This document shows, one piece after another, positions 58,491 through 64,000 of a stretch of DNA of 64,000 bases. The position numbers were made by a program, and so were the translations under genes. The DNA lies in IMG/VR virus record IMGVR_UViG_3300044846_004119, positions 113,136 to 177,135 of that record. One strand, 5' to 3'. This DNA is from a virus. How positions within the stretch are numbered: position 1 is the first letter of the stretch; each line of letters begins with the position of its first letter. The notes beneath the pieces were generated by a model. That model worked only from the letters and a program-made list of their open reading frames with translations, did no database searches and was not told the origin of the DNA.

Positions 58491-58809
58491 TAACATGACA
58501 TACTGACTGTGTATAACTTTATTTGTATATGTCATTGTTTTTACATCACCCCATTAGAGACCCTCTAAGACAAGGGGGACCGTAGGGGTCAAAACAAAAG
58601 GACTCCCCCCTAATAATACCCCTAGACCCCCTCCATACGGGGGGTACCCCTCCCCTCCCCCGTATCCCCCCTCCGTATATGACATTCTGACAGGTCAAAA
58701 AGGGGGGATAATCCCTTAAATGAAATATTCGTATAAAAAAATGTTTATATAAATTTTTATGTAAAACTGAAAAAAAAATTTTCAGAAAAATTTGGTATTT
58801 ATAGTGTAT
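58491..58809 (+). other. Non-coding stretch with C-rich, quadruplex-prone tract
   Basis: After the RNA candidate there is no gene for about 320 bases. It contains TTAGAG/CTCTAA (58554-58568), then between 58605 and 58676 runs of 6, 6, 5, 4, 4, 5 and 6 C with a GGGGGG run; the G-rich minus strand could form quadruplexes. ATACGGGGG/CCCCCGTAT (58637-58645 with 58659-58667) and the palindrome GGGGTACCCC (58643-58652) overlap it. A TGACATTCTGACA near 58680 echoes the palindromes at 57274. Confidence 0.6.
58796..58803 (+). promoter_or_regulatory. TATTTATA promoter candidate
   Basis: TATTTATA ends 6 bases before ATG 58810. Just upstream, CTGAAAA/TTTTCAG (58768-58786) repeats an element also present before 59895. 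Confidence 0.5.
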
Positions 58810-59466
58810 ATGAAAAACACTGAAAATTATTACTCAACAATTACTAAAGTAGTTGATAAGTTAAAACCTAAAAAAATATTATTTTTATCTAAAGCCGCTT
58901 GTGAAGAATGGTTATCTCCTAGTATGTTAAAATATTCGGATGATATTCATATTGATTATGTTCTAATTCAAGAAGATGAAATTTTAAATCTTGAGTGTGG
59001 ACTTATGGAAAAAAATAAATACAAATTTCCATATCATTATGTTTCGTTTGATGAGTTTAAAAATTTTCCATTCTTGGGGTCTTATGATTTTATTATTATG
59101 GACACGGTTCATTATAAAGAATATATGGATTATATTTTCAAAAATATTATATCATTGTGTAATGGTTATGTTTTATTACATGATACATTACCTCAGAATG
59201 AGAAGGAAGACATGACAATACCACGTAGACGTAATACAGGTGCTTGGGCAGGTCAAACATTTACATCCTATTATAATTTTTGGTTGGGTAATAAAGATAA
59301 GTCCTATAATTTTAATGATGGTTATGTTGGTTATGGATTAATTGATTGTACCAATAATAACATAAATGTTAATTACGATGATTCAAAAATATGGGGATTA
59401 GATATTGTTAGAAAAGATTCAATTCCTCATGATAATTTTGATACTATATTTAAAAAAACTTTATAA
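58810..59466 (+). CDS. Methyltransferase-like protein (Rossmann fold, Methyltransf_24-like)
   Basis: 218 aa from ATG 58810. KPKKILFLSKAACEEWL, then YDFIIMDTVHYKEYMDYIF and YVLLHDTLPQNE resemble the second half of class I methyltransferases (D-x-x-H, then LLHD) that act on sugars. The glycine-rich SAM motif is degenerate, so activity is uncertain. Could modify glycans with the other sugar genes. Confidence 0.65.
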   Translation: MKNTENYYSTITKVVDKLKPKKILFLSKAACEEWLSPSMLKYSDDIHIDYVLIQEDEILNLECGLMEKNKYKFPYHYVSFDEFKNFPFLGSYDFIIMDTVHYKEYMDYIFKNIISLCNGYVLLHDTLPQNEKEDMTIPRRRNTGAWAGQTFTSYYNFWLGNKDKSYNFNDGYVGYGLIDCTNNNINVNYDDSKIWGLDIVRKDSIPHDNFDTIFKKTL

Positions 59467-59468
59467 CT

Positions 59469-59780
59469 ATGGATTATATTATTTCACCTGAACAATTAGA
59501 CAAAGTCATGAAACCTTTTTTTGATAAGGAATTTAAAGATGCTAAGTGGGGTGAACATACATCACCAAGAGATAGTAATGATGTATGGTATGGTTTTATT
59601 AATCAGGACGATGTTCTGTTAGTTGGTCATCCCTCCTTTAATGTTGATAATTACTACACTAATGGTCACCACTTTGAAAACATGTGGCATTATTTTAGTG
59701 TTAACCCTCGACAGTTCAGTCAATCAATTGGTAGATACATTAAGAAAAAATATGGTTGTGAATTTGTCAGTATTTATTAA
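59469..59780 (+). CDS. Tagged paralog-family protein
   Basis: 103 aa. DYIISPEQLDKVMKPFFDKE tag and C-terminal SIGRYIKKKYGCEFVSIY, matching the helix-strand ending of the family. The middle is aromatic and His-rich (GHHFENMWHYFSVNPRQF). Two bases after the methyltransferase-like gene. Confidence 0.75.
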   Translation: MDYIISPEQLDKVMKPFFDKEFKDAKWGEHTSPRDSNDVWYGFINQDDVLLVGHPSFNVDNYYTNGHHFENMWHYFSVNPRQFSQSIGRYIKKKYGCEFVSIY

Positions 59781-59810
59781 TTAGTTTTAACCCCCCTTCT
59801 TTTCAGGGAT

Positions 59811-59856
59811 ATCGACCCCTTCTTTTAATTTAACCCCTATATACTGAAAAAAAATT
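59811..59856 (+). repeat. Upstream repeat element, copy 1
   Basis: About 45 bases including CCTTCTTTTAATTTAACCCC and TATATACTGAAAAAAAATT recur at 60447-60491 with few changes. Each copy lies roughly 40-75 bases before a gene with a TATTTAT box, so promoter and gene were probably duplicated together. Confidence 0.85.
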
Positions 59857-59894
59857 TCTGGAAAATTTTAGGGGTTTATATAGTATTTATTCAT

Positions 59895-60440
59895 ATGAAG
59901 GAATCAAATATCATACCTCATCTTACCAAGTTATTAAAGAATCTTATTTTCAAGGATTTTGATTTGGAATTTAAAATTGCACCTGAGTCTATTTTGTCCT
60001 ATAACGATACTTATGATGATTATCTCATAACGATTTATCTTGACCCTGAGCTTATGTGTATGTCGGGGGATAAGTATATTCCTGAAGCAAATAATTTTTT
60101 ATATGAGTTGGAGGATAATATCCATAGTGTATTACCTTATGTTGGTTTGGCCGATTCAAACGTTATTGTAAAGTTTAAGTTTCTAAATGAGAAAGAATTT
60201 TCAAATAAACTTAGGGGTATGATTAATAGGATTACCCCTGAGTTATATAATAGGATTGAAGACTTACCCAAGTTGTCTAGGATTAAGGTGGGTCAACGTG
60301 GGGATATGGCCGAGTTTAAGGCATCCTTTAAATTTGATGAGTACCCAAAGATGGGTATAGATATAATTAAGTTGTATGAATACATTGGTGAATTACTTCC
60401 AACGTTTGATGATGTATATATGGATTTTGGTGTAGATTAG
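59895..60440 (+). CDS. Hypothetical protein of the tagged group
   Basis: 181 aa. Starts KESNIIPHLTKLLKNLIFKD (amphipathic helix) and appears to contain two related halves, each ending with a helix and acidic strand (NIHSVLPYVGLADSNVIVKF; YIGELLPTFDDVYMDFGVD). Stop is TAG. TATTTAT ends 4 bases before the ATG. Confidence 0.72.
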   Translation: MKESNIIPHLTKLLKNLIFKDFDLEFKIAPESILSYNDTYDDYLITIYLDPELMCMSGDKYIPEANNFLYELEDNIHSVLPYVGLADSNVIVKFKFLNEKEFSNKLRGMINRITPELYNRIEDLPKLSRIKVGQRGDMAEFKASFKFDEYPKMGIDIIKLYEYIGELLPTFDDVYMDFGVD

Positions 60441-60446
60441 GAAGTA

Positions 60447-60491
60447 TTCGACTCCTTCTTTTAATTTAACTCCTATATAGTAAAAAAAATT
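60447..60491 (+). repeat. Upstream repeat element, copy 2
   Basis: Second copy of the element at 59811-59856, starting just after the stop of the previous gene and placed before the TATTTAT box of 60530. Confidence 0.85.
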
Positions 60492-60529
60492 CCCACCTCA
60501 TCATTTGGGTTTTTAATATATTTATCAGT

Positions 60530-60991
60530 ATGAAGATTCTAATATCAAAAGAACAATATAGAATATTAGTGTTAAAACTTCTTGAAGGTTTGTTTGGTAA
60601 ACTTAGTATTACAACCGCCGAAGAAAAACAAAGATTAGGCCATGGTGATAGCAATTATCATGATATATTTGACGAAAATGGTGAGGAAATTGCGAATATA
60701 TGGATAAAAGGACAATCTAAAAATAAGGGATGTAAACGAGATTTGACCTTTAGTGTTGAAGCAACAGAACAAATGGAAAATTTCATACCTTATTATAAAC
60801 ATAAAATGTTTTCTAATGTTTTAATTGAATACGTTTATAAGTACACAGGTATTAAATGCGATTGTACTCAGTATGAATACAATTTTAATTATAAAAATAC
60901 GGATGATGATGATACTCCCTCATACTCATATACAAAACCTTACTCTAATACAAAAAAATATAACATAAAAAAGAAAAAGAAGATTAAATAA
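60530..60991 (+). CDS. Tagged paralog-family protein with basic tail
   Basis: 153 aa. KILISKEQYRILVLKLLEGL tag, beta middle, then a helix with EYVYKYTGIKCDCTQYEYN, the family ending, followed by an acidic Tyr-rich linker and a lysine tail (KKYNIKKKKKIK). The basic tail is unusual in the family and may contact DNA. Confidence 0.75.
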   Translation: MKILISKEQYRILVLKLLEGLFGKLSITTAEEKQRLGHGDSNYHDIFDENGEEIANIWIKGQSKNKGCKRDLTFSVEATEQMENFIPYYKHKMFSNVLIEYVYKYTGIKCDCTQYEYNFNYKNTDDDDTPSYSYTKPYSNTKKYNIKKKKKIK

Positions 60992-61003
60992 TATTTTTAC
61001 CAA

Positions 61004-61279
61004 TCACACCGCATAAATCCATAATTGAGTTATTTGTTCGTCAGTAATATTTTCTGGTGTTATATCATATTCGTCATATTTTTTCATATATGTTATATAT
61101 TCTAATTTCATATCTTTGGATAACGAGTTCCAAAAATTTAATGATTTTTGTCTGTCTTCCATTTCTTCATCATTCATAACTCTAATTATTTTATGTTCTA
61201 ATAATTGTGGCGCAATAATACCTTGATTATATAACCAACTCGCTAACTTAAATTGTAATTTTACTAATAATGTTTTCAT
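61004..61279 (-). CDS. Small hypothetical protein
   Basis: 91 aa, helical (LLVKLQFKLASWLYNQGIIA; EEMEDRQKSLNFWNSLSKDM). Its ATG overlaps by 4 bases (ATGA) the stop of the upstream frame that is split by an amber codon, so the two genes were built to be translated together. Confidence 0.7.
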   Translation of the reverse strand: MKTLLVKLQFKLASWLYNQGIIAPQLLEHKIIRVMNDEEMEDRQKSLNFWNSLSKDMKLEYITYMKKYDEYDITPENITDEQITQLWIYAV

Positions 61280-61620
61280 AAAGATTCTATTTTAATTTTA
61301 TATTTAATAACTTTAATTCCATTGTTTATTTCAATTACAGTATGGTGCTTTTCATTTGTTATAGGGTCTATAACTAATGGAGATATTTGATATTCACCAC
61401 TGCTTTGTTCTCCAATCAATTCATCAATAAAATTGATAAGTTTTTTTGGAACATTGTTACTCTACTGTCTCACTTCCTCCTCATCAATCAGTTGATTAAG
61501 TTCTTTTGTTACCCAATCTAAATTTTCACCATAAGTGTTAAAAGGTTCTTGTTGTAATTCTTGAAGAAGTTTGTTTTTGTTTTGTTCCGATTCTTCTCTT
61601 GTCCATTTTTTATTTTCCAT
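61276..61620 (-). pseudogene. Gene split by an in-frame amber codon
   Basis: From ATG 61620 a frame runs 52 codons (MENKKWTREESEQNKNKLLQ ... EEEVRQ) to TAG at 61464-61462 and then continues in the same frame for another 61 codons (SNNVPKKLINFIDELIGEQS ... IKVIKYKIKIESL) to TGA at 61278-61276. Total 115 codons including both stops. It may be a recent nonsense mutation, a sequencing error or programmed readthrough; TAG ends normal genes at 21031, 34632 and 60440, so genome-wide recoding is unlikely. Own TATATTTG promoter upstream. Confidence 0.75.
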
Positions 61621-61636
61621 AATTTATGTTTTTTTA

Positions 61637-61644
61637 CAAATATA
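61637..61644 (-). promoter_or_regulatory. Minus-strand promoter TTG-N20-TATATTTG
   Basis: The complement reads TTG, 20 bases, TATATTTG, with the ATG at 61620 about 17 bases downstream. Drives the amber-split gene and 61004-61279. Confidence 0.65.
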
Positions 61645-61729
61645 CTAATTTATTTTGTTAATATCAACCCACCGTACAAAATTACTGTGTATAACAAATG
61701 ATAAACAACATTAAAACGATTGTTTATCA

Positions 61730-61825
61730 TCAGACGTTTTGTGATGATGTATTACCGCAAGATATTGTGGTAAATAAAATGATAAGAGATAAGATAACTT
61801 TAGTGGATAAGATAATTTTTTTCAT
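61730..61825 (-). CDS. Tiny lipoprotein (31 aa)
   Basis: Signal peptide IILSTKVILSLIILFTTISC ends in a lipobox-like TISC (Cys 23), leaving a mature lipopeptide of nine residues (CGNTSSQNV). A minus-strand TATATTTG box (61839-61846 complement) lies 13 bases upstream, and a 9-bp hairpin (GATAAACAA/TTGTTTATC, 61700-61729) follows the stop. Similar in size and form to colicin-lysis or Rz1-type lipopeptides. Missed by length cut-offs. Confidence 0.65.
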   Translation of the reverse strand: MKKIILSTKVILSLIILFTTISCGNTSSQNV

Positions 61826-61885
61826 ATTGTTTTTTTTACAAATATAGAAAAAAAAATATAACATAAAAAAGAAGATTAAATAATC

Positions 61886-61916
61886 TTTGGTGTATTAAAA
61901 TCTTTTATTATCTTTG
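61886..61916 (+). promoter_or_regulatory. Host-like promoter TTTG-N19-TATCTTTG, four bases before ATG
   Basis: TTTG (61886-61889), 19 bases, TATCTTTG (61909-61916), then TGGT and ATG 61921. Both elements and the four-base start spacing are present. Confidence 0.75.
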
Positions 61917-61920
61917 TGGT

Positions 61921-62433
61921 ATGAGAATCGACAATTTTTTAAAGAACCTTACTATTGAAGAACTACTTGAGGTACAATCTAAATCTTCAGGTATAATTCA
62001 CGATTTTAAAGATGGATATTTCTATATCTGTGAGGTACGTTCTTATGGTCGTAATTGGAAAGAGTCGGATATCTACAATACTCATACTCTTCAGGAGTTA
62101 TGTTACCAATATGGTGGTGACGACGGTATTGTTGATGTATATTCCAATAACCCCGACTTGTCTGGTATTGATAACTATGGGGCTCTTAAGTTTATTCCAT
62201 CCGTGGAGGACCATAACAAATGGAAGGAATATATGTATCTTAAGAATTCTATTCCCCGACATGAGGTAGAACTTAAAGTGTGGGAAGAACGTGAAAATGT
62301 TCCATTCAGACAAAGACCGAGTTTCGCTCCGTTCTATAGTCGTGAGGATATTGATGAAATGAAATTAAAGTTGGAAAACTTTGATATGAATTTTGTTGAA
62401 CCAAAATCTTATATTAATAATGCTGAAGAATAA
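61921..62433 (+). CDS. Hypothetical protein, leaderless from a host-like promoter
   Basis: 170 aa, family not recognised. Acidic alpha/beta protein with a long C-terminal helical part (EDIDEMKLKLENFDMNF). One base separates it from the next gene, so they form an operon with the two small frames downstream. Confidence 0.75.
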   Translation: MRIDNFLKNLTIEELLEVQSKSSGIIHDFKDGYFYICEVRSYGRNWKESDIYNTHTLQELCYQYGGDDGIVDVYSNNPDLSGIDNYGALKFIPSVEDHNKWKEYMYLKNSIPRHEVELKVWEERENVPFRQRPSFAPFYSREDIDEMKLKLENFDMNFVEPKSYINNAEE

Positions 62434-62434
62434 G

Positions 62435-62641
62435 ATGAAACAAGAGATGACTGAATTCCTTGACAAGTTATATGCATTATGTTGGGAATATCACATTGAA
62501 ATTAAACCCACACATCCAGTACCTGATGATGAATATCCAACTATATCCATCATAAATGGTGATGAAGTTGTAAAATTATTATATGTTGATGGAGATGGAG
62601 AAAATTACTACAATGAAACCTTTAAAAACTCAGAACAATGA
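62435..62641 (+). CDS. Small acidic hypothetical protein
   Basis: 68 aa from ATG 62435. EFLDKLYALCWEYHIEIKPT, then IISINGDEVVKLLYV-like strands. Not recognised. Its end is overlapped by a 27-aa frame. Confidence 0.68.
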   Translation: MKQEMTEFLDKLYALCWEYHIEIKPTHPVPDDEYPTISIINGDEVVKLLYVDGDGENYYNETFKNSEQ

Positions 62642-62696
62642 GGAGGAAGATACGGATAGTAGTATTGATTTGGGAGTTATTGATGAAGAGGTTTAA
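62613..62696 (+). CDS. Possible 27-aa acidic peptide
   Basis: ATG 62613 inside the previous gene opens a frame (MKPLKTQNNEEEDTDSSIDL) ending at TAA 62694, and a 14-codon basic frame starts in its tail. Small overlapping frames like this may be chance. Confidence 0.35.
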   Translation: MKPLKTQNNEEEDTDSSIDLGVIDEEV

Positions 62697-62776
62697 ACGT
62701 AAAAGAAAAAGTATATGGGACTTATGATTATTTTTTATAATCTGTAAAATAAAATCCTTATAATCTGTAAAGTAAG

Positions 62777-62808
62777 CCCCCTTCTTATGTTGGGGGTTTT
62801 TTGTTTTA
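62777..62808 (+). terminator. Intrinsic terminator
   Basis: CCCCC (62777-62781) pairs with GGGGG (62792-62796), then TTTTTT. Ends the unit starting at 61921. Confidence 0.8.
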
Positions 62809-62851
62809 GGATAATAAATTCATACTTTTGAAGGGGCAGTATAAACCGAAC

Positions 62852-62893
62852 CCGACTTCGTCGGTATTTTTTCGTCCCCCGACCCCTTCGGGG
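62852..62893 (+). terminator. Two further short hairpins
   Basis: CCGAC-TTC-GTCGG (62852-62864) followed by TATTTTTT, and CCCC-TTC-GGGG (62883-62893). UUCG-like loops make them stable. Together with 62777 they fill the 300 bases before 62994, where no gene is seen. Confidence 0.65.
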
Positions 62894-62993
62894 ATTTATG
62901 GTAATCTACTTGGTGTCCCTCTTAAAAAAATAATCCCCTCCCCGCCGCGTTTTTTATTTGACTTATTAAATAATTTATTTTATAATTGGTCAT

Positions 62994-63350
62994 ATGAAAA
63001 AATATCTTACATTTAAAAACTTGGGGTGGTTGTTAACCGTCTTGGTTACGTTTATGTTGGGAATGTCTTCGGTTTCTAAAATTGTGGGAACTGAAGAAAT
63101 GGTTAATAACTTCACATTTATGAATCTTCTTCCTTATCTTGCTTTGCTTGGTGTGGTTGAACTTGCTGGTGTGATATTATTTATTATCCCAAAAACGTCT
63201 AAGTATGGGGCCGTATTGCTTTCATCTTATTTATCGGGCGCCGTGGCTATCCACATGGCAATGATGGGTGGGGTTGGAGTAATGGTACCTCTCACTCTAG
63301 GTTTGGCCGTATGGGGGGCATATTATTTGAGAAGTTGTAGTACCAAGTAA
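62994..63350 (+). CDS. DoxX-like membrane protein
   Basis: 118 aa with four hydrophobic helices (about 10-30, 45-65, 70-90, 95-112). MLGMSSVSKIVGTEEMVNNF and LLGVVELAGVILFIIPKTSK match the DoxX-like family of small four-helix inner-membrane proteins. Its codons are richer in G and C than those of neighbours, which may mean recent acquisition from a host. Confidence 0.85.
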   Translation: MKKYLTFKNLGWLLTVLVTFMLGMSSVSKIVGTEEMVNNFTFMNLLPYLALLGVVELAGVILFIIPKTSKYGAVLLSSYLSGAVAIHMAMMGGVGVMVPLTLGLAVWGAYYLRSCSTK

Positions 63351-63375
63351 TAAAACCATACAATCTAAATTAATT

Positions 63376-63408
63376 CCCCATTCCTTAATAAGAGTGGGGG
63401 TTTTTTTT
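63376..63408 (+). terminator. Intrinsic terminator after the DoxX-like gene
   Basis: CCCCATTC pairs with GAGTGGGG (63376-63383 with 63392-63399, one G-T pair), followed by eight T. Confidence 0.88.
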
Positions 63409-63419
63409 GGATATAGAAG

Positions 63420-63508
63420 TATTTATTAATAAATTAAAATATTATGGCAAGAATTGTAAGATTAACTGAAAGAGATTTAACAAGAATTGTTAAAAGAGTT
63501 ATTAGCGA
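63420..63508 (+). repeat. Promoter-plus-tag direct repeat, copy 1 (copy 2 about 63836-63924)
   Basis: From the TATTTATT box through ATG and the first 22 codons, about 88 bases match the second copy with scattered substitutions; TAAATTAAAATATTATGG is identical in both. After the tag the genes diverge. The unit promoter-start-tag therefore moves or duplicates as a block. Confidence 0.9.
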
Positions 63509-63719
63509 AATGGATGACAATGATGATTATGATAGTGATTTTGAAAATAAGTCGCTTAAAGAGTTAATAAAAATTGCTGAAGATTTTCTGTTAAACGAAC
63601 TTGGATTTTCACCAGACGCAATCGATGAAATTGATGAATGGTATATTATTGATGTTTTAAGAGACCACCATTATGATGAATTAGCGTCAGAAATAGAAGA
63701 AAAACTTTATGATTCTTAA
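63444..63719 (+). CDS. Tagged small acidic protein
   Basis: 91 aa. Prototype tag RIVRLTERDLTRIVKRVISE (3-22, ending I-S-E) followed by an acidic helical domain (MDDNDDYDSDFENKSLKELI, then FLLNELGFSPDAIDEIDEWY). The change from very basic tag to acidic body at residue 22 supports a two-part protein. Function unknown. Confidence 0.8.
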   Translation: MARIVRLTERDLTRIVKRVISEMDDNDDYDSDFENKSLKELIKIAEDFLLNELGFSPDAIDEIDEWYIIDVLRDHHYDELASEIEEKLYDS

Positions 63720-63800
63720 TGAACGATATATACTTAGGAAATGAACGATATATCTTAGGAATAACGAAGTAAGGATATAATACATAAAAAGAATGTTTGA

Positions 63801-63825
63801 ACCTCTATAGTAATAGAGGTTTTTG
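63801..63825 (+). terminator. Intrinsic terminator
   Basis: ACCTCTAT pairs perfectly with ATAGAGGT (63801-63808 with 63813-63820) over AGTA, then TTTTG. Confidence 0.85.
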
Positions 63826-63859
63826 TTTTTGTCGATATTTATTGATAAATTAAAATATT

Positions 63860-64000
63860 ATGGGAAGAATTACAAGATTAACAGAAAGAGATTTAACAAG
63901 ATTGGTTAGACGAGTTATTAAAGAAAATAAAACAAAAAAGAAACCTGTCAATGAAGGGTTAAACGACTATTTAACACTTATCGGAGGAACTTTGGTTTCA
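63860..64000 (+). CDS. Tagged protein, truncated by the window edge
   Basis: First 47 codons: tag RITRLTERDLTRLVRRVIKE (3-22, ending I-K-E), then a lysine-rich linker and EGLNDYLTLIGGTLVS. Continues beyond the window. The tag is a close paralog of that at 63444. Confidence 0.8.
   Translation, partial: MGRITRLTERDLTRLVRRVIKENKTKKKPVNEGLNDYLTLIGGTLVS

Noticed and set aside
62828-63016. 62-aa plus-strand frame before the DoxX-like gene
   Set aside because: It runs through two hairpins and a C-rich stretch and overlaps the start of a real gene.
1-64000. Genome-wide recoding of TAG
   Set aside because: TAG ends the methylase (21031), 34138-34632 and 59895-60440 at sensible places, so amber is a normal stop here.
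1-64000. CRISPR array
   Set aside because: No regularly spaced identical repeats of 23-40 bases with unique spacers were seen; the repeats at 56.6-57.4 kb are short and irregular.
1-64000. Insertion sequence or integrase
   Set aside because: No transposase or recombinase motif and no terminal inverted repeats with target duplication were found.

Overview
The window looks like part of a large, AT-rich tailed-phage genome whose host is a member of the Bacteroidota, probably a flavobacterium. The evidence for a phage is: about 115 mostly small, tightly packed and often overlapping genes on both strands; no ribosomal, tRNA or central-metabolism operons; and typical phage families (DUF932, DUF3310, DUF192, DUF5856-like, DUF5872-like, D12 and N4/N6 DNA methylases, a T5orf172/GIY-YIG protein). 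The evidence for the host is: promoters of the Bacteroidota form TTTG-N19/20-TAnnTTTG, signal peptides ending in FSQ, a SprB-type repeat protein with a type IX secretion-like C-terminus, and a small Hc1-type histone H1-like protein. No terminase, capsid, tail or polymerase gene was recognised here, so the virus type rests on these indirect signs.

Layout. 1-5.6 kb: a spanin-like overlapping pair, low-complexity and EF-hand-repeat proteins, the H1-like protein and small proteins. 5.4-14.9 kb: DnaJ, Dam-type methylase, an LRR protein, DUF932, a PcfJ-like protein, thioredoxin and a glutaredoxin-like protein. 15-25.9 kb: type II glutamine synthetase, DUF3310, a chain of tiny membrane peptides, a second methylase, a hydrophobic virion-like protein, a DHH phosphoesterase, DUF192 and SmpB. 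26-31 kb: RmlB and RmlC, ferritin-like protein, accessory proteins. 31-47.9 kb: many small genes on alternating strands, most starting with short related N-terminal helices; also a GT2 glycosyltransferase, an LpxH-like phosphoesterase, an ImmA-like zincin and a GIY-YIG protein. 48-49.5 kb: two exported proteins. 49.8-55 kb: an operon of six genes that all begin with the same MNLQE header but continue into unrelated enzymes. 56.4-58.8 kb: a gene-poor island of palindromes, iteron-like repeats, DnaA-box-like sites, a probable structured RNA and a C-rich quadruplex-prone tract. 58.8-64 kb: further small tagged genes, a gene split by an in-frame amber codon and a DoxX-like membrane protein.

Two promoter classes are visible. 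One is host-like TAnnTTTG, several times placed exactly four bases before the start codon. The other is a strand-specific TATTTAT(A/T) box a few bases to about 25 bases before the first gene of a unit. Both arrangements predict leaderless or nearly leaderless mRNAs.

The most unusual theme is a set of at least 20 otherwise unrelated proteins that share short amphipathic N-terminal tags (RLTExDLxRIVKRVI-x-E, MKxIITESQ, MNLQENIxRI). Many tags end in an (I/L/V)-x-E tripeptide like the T4 prohead-protease site, and the same tripeptide sits between repeated domains inside two long proteins. I propose that these are capsid-targeting and processing signals that load a cargo of enzymes and small proteins into the virion. 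This is inference; the protease itself is not in this window.
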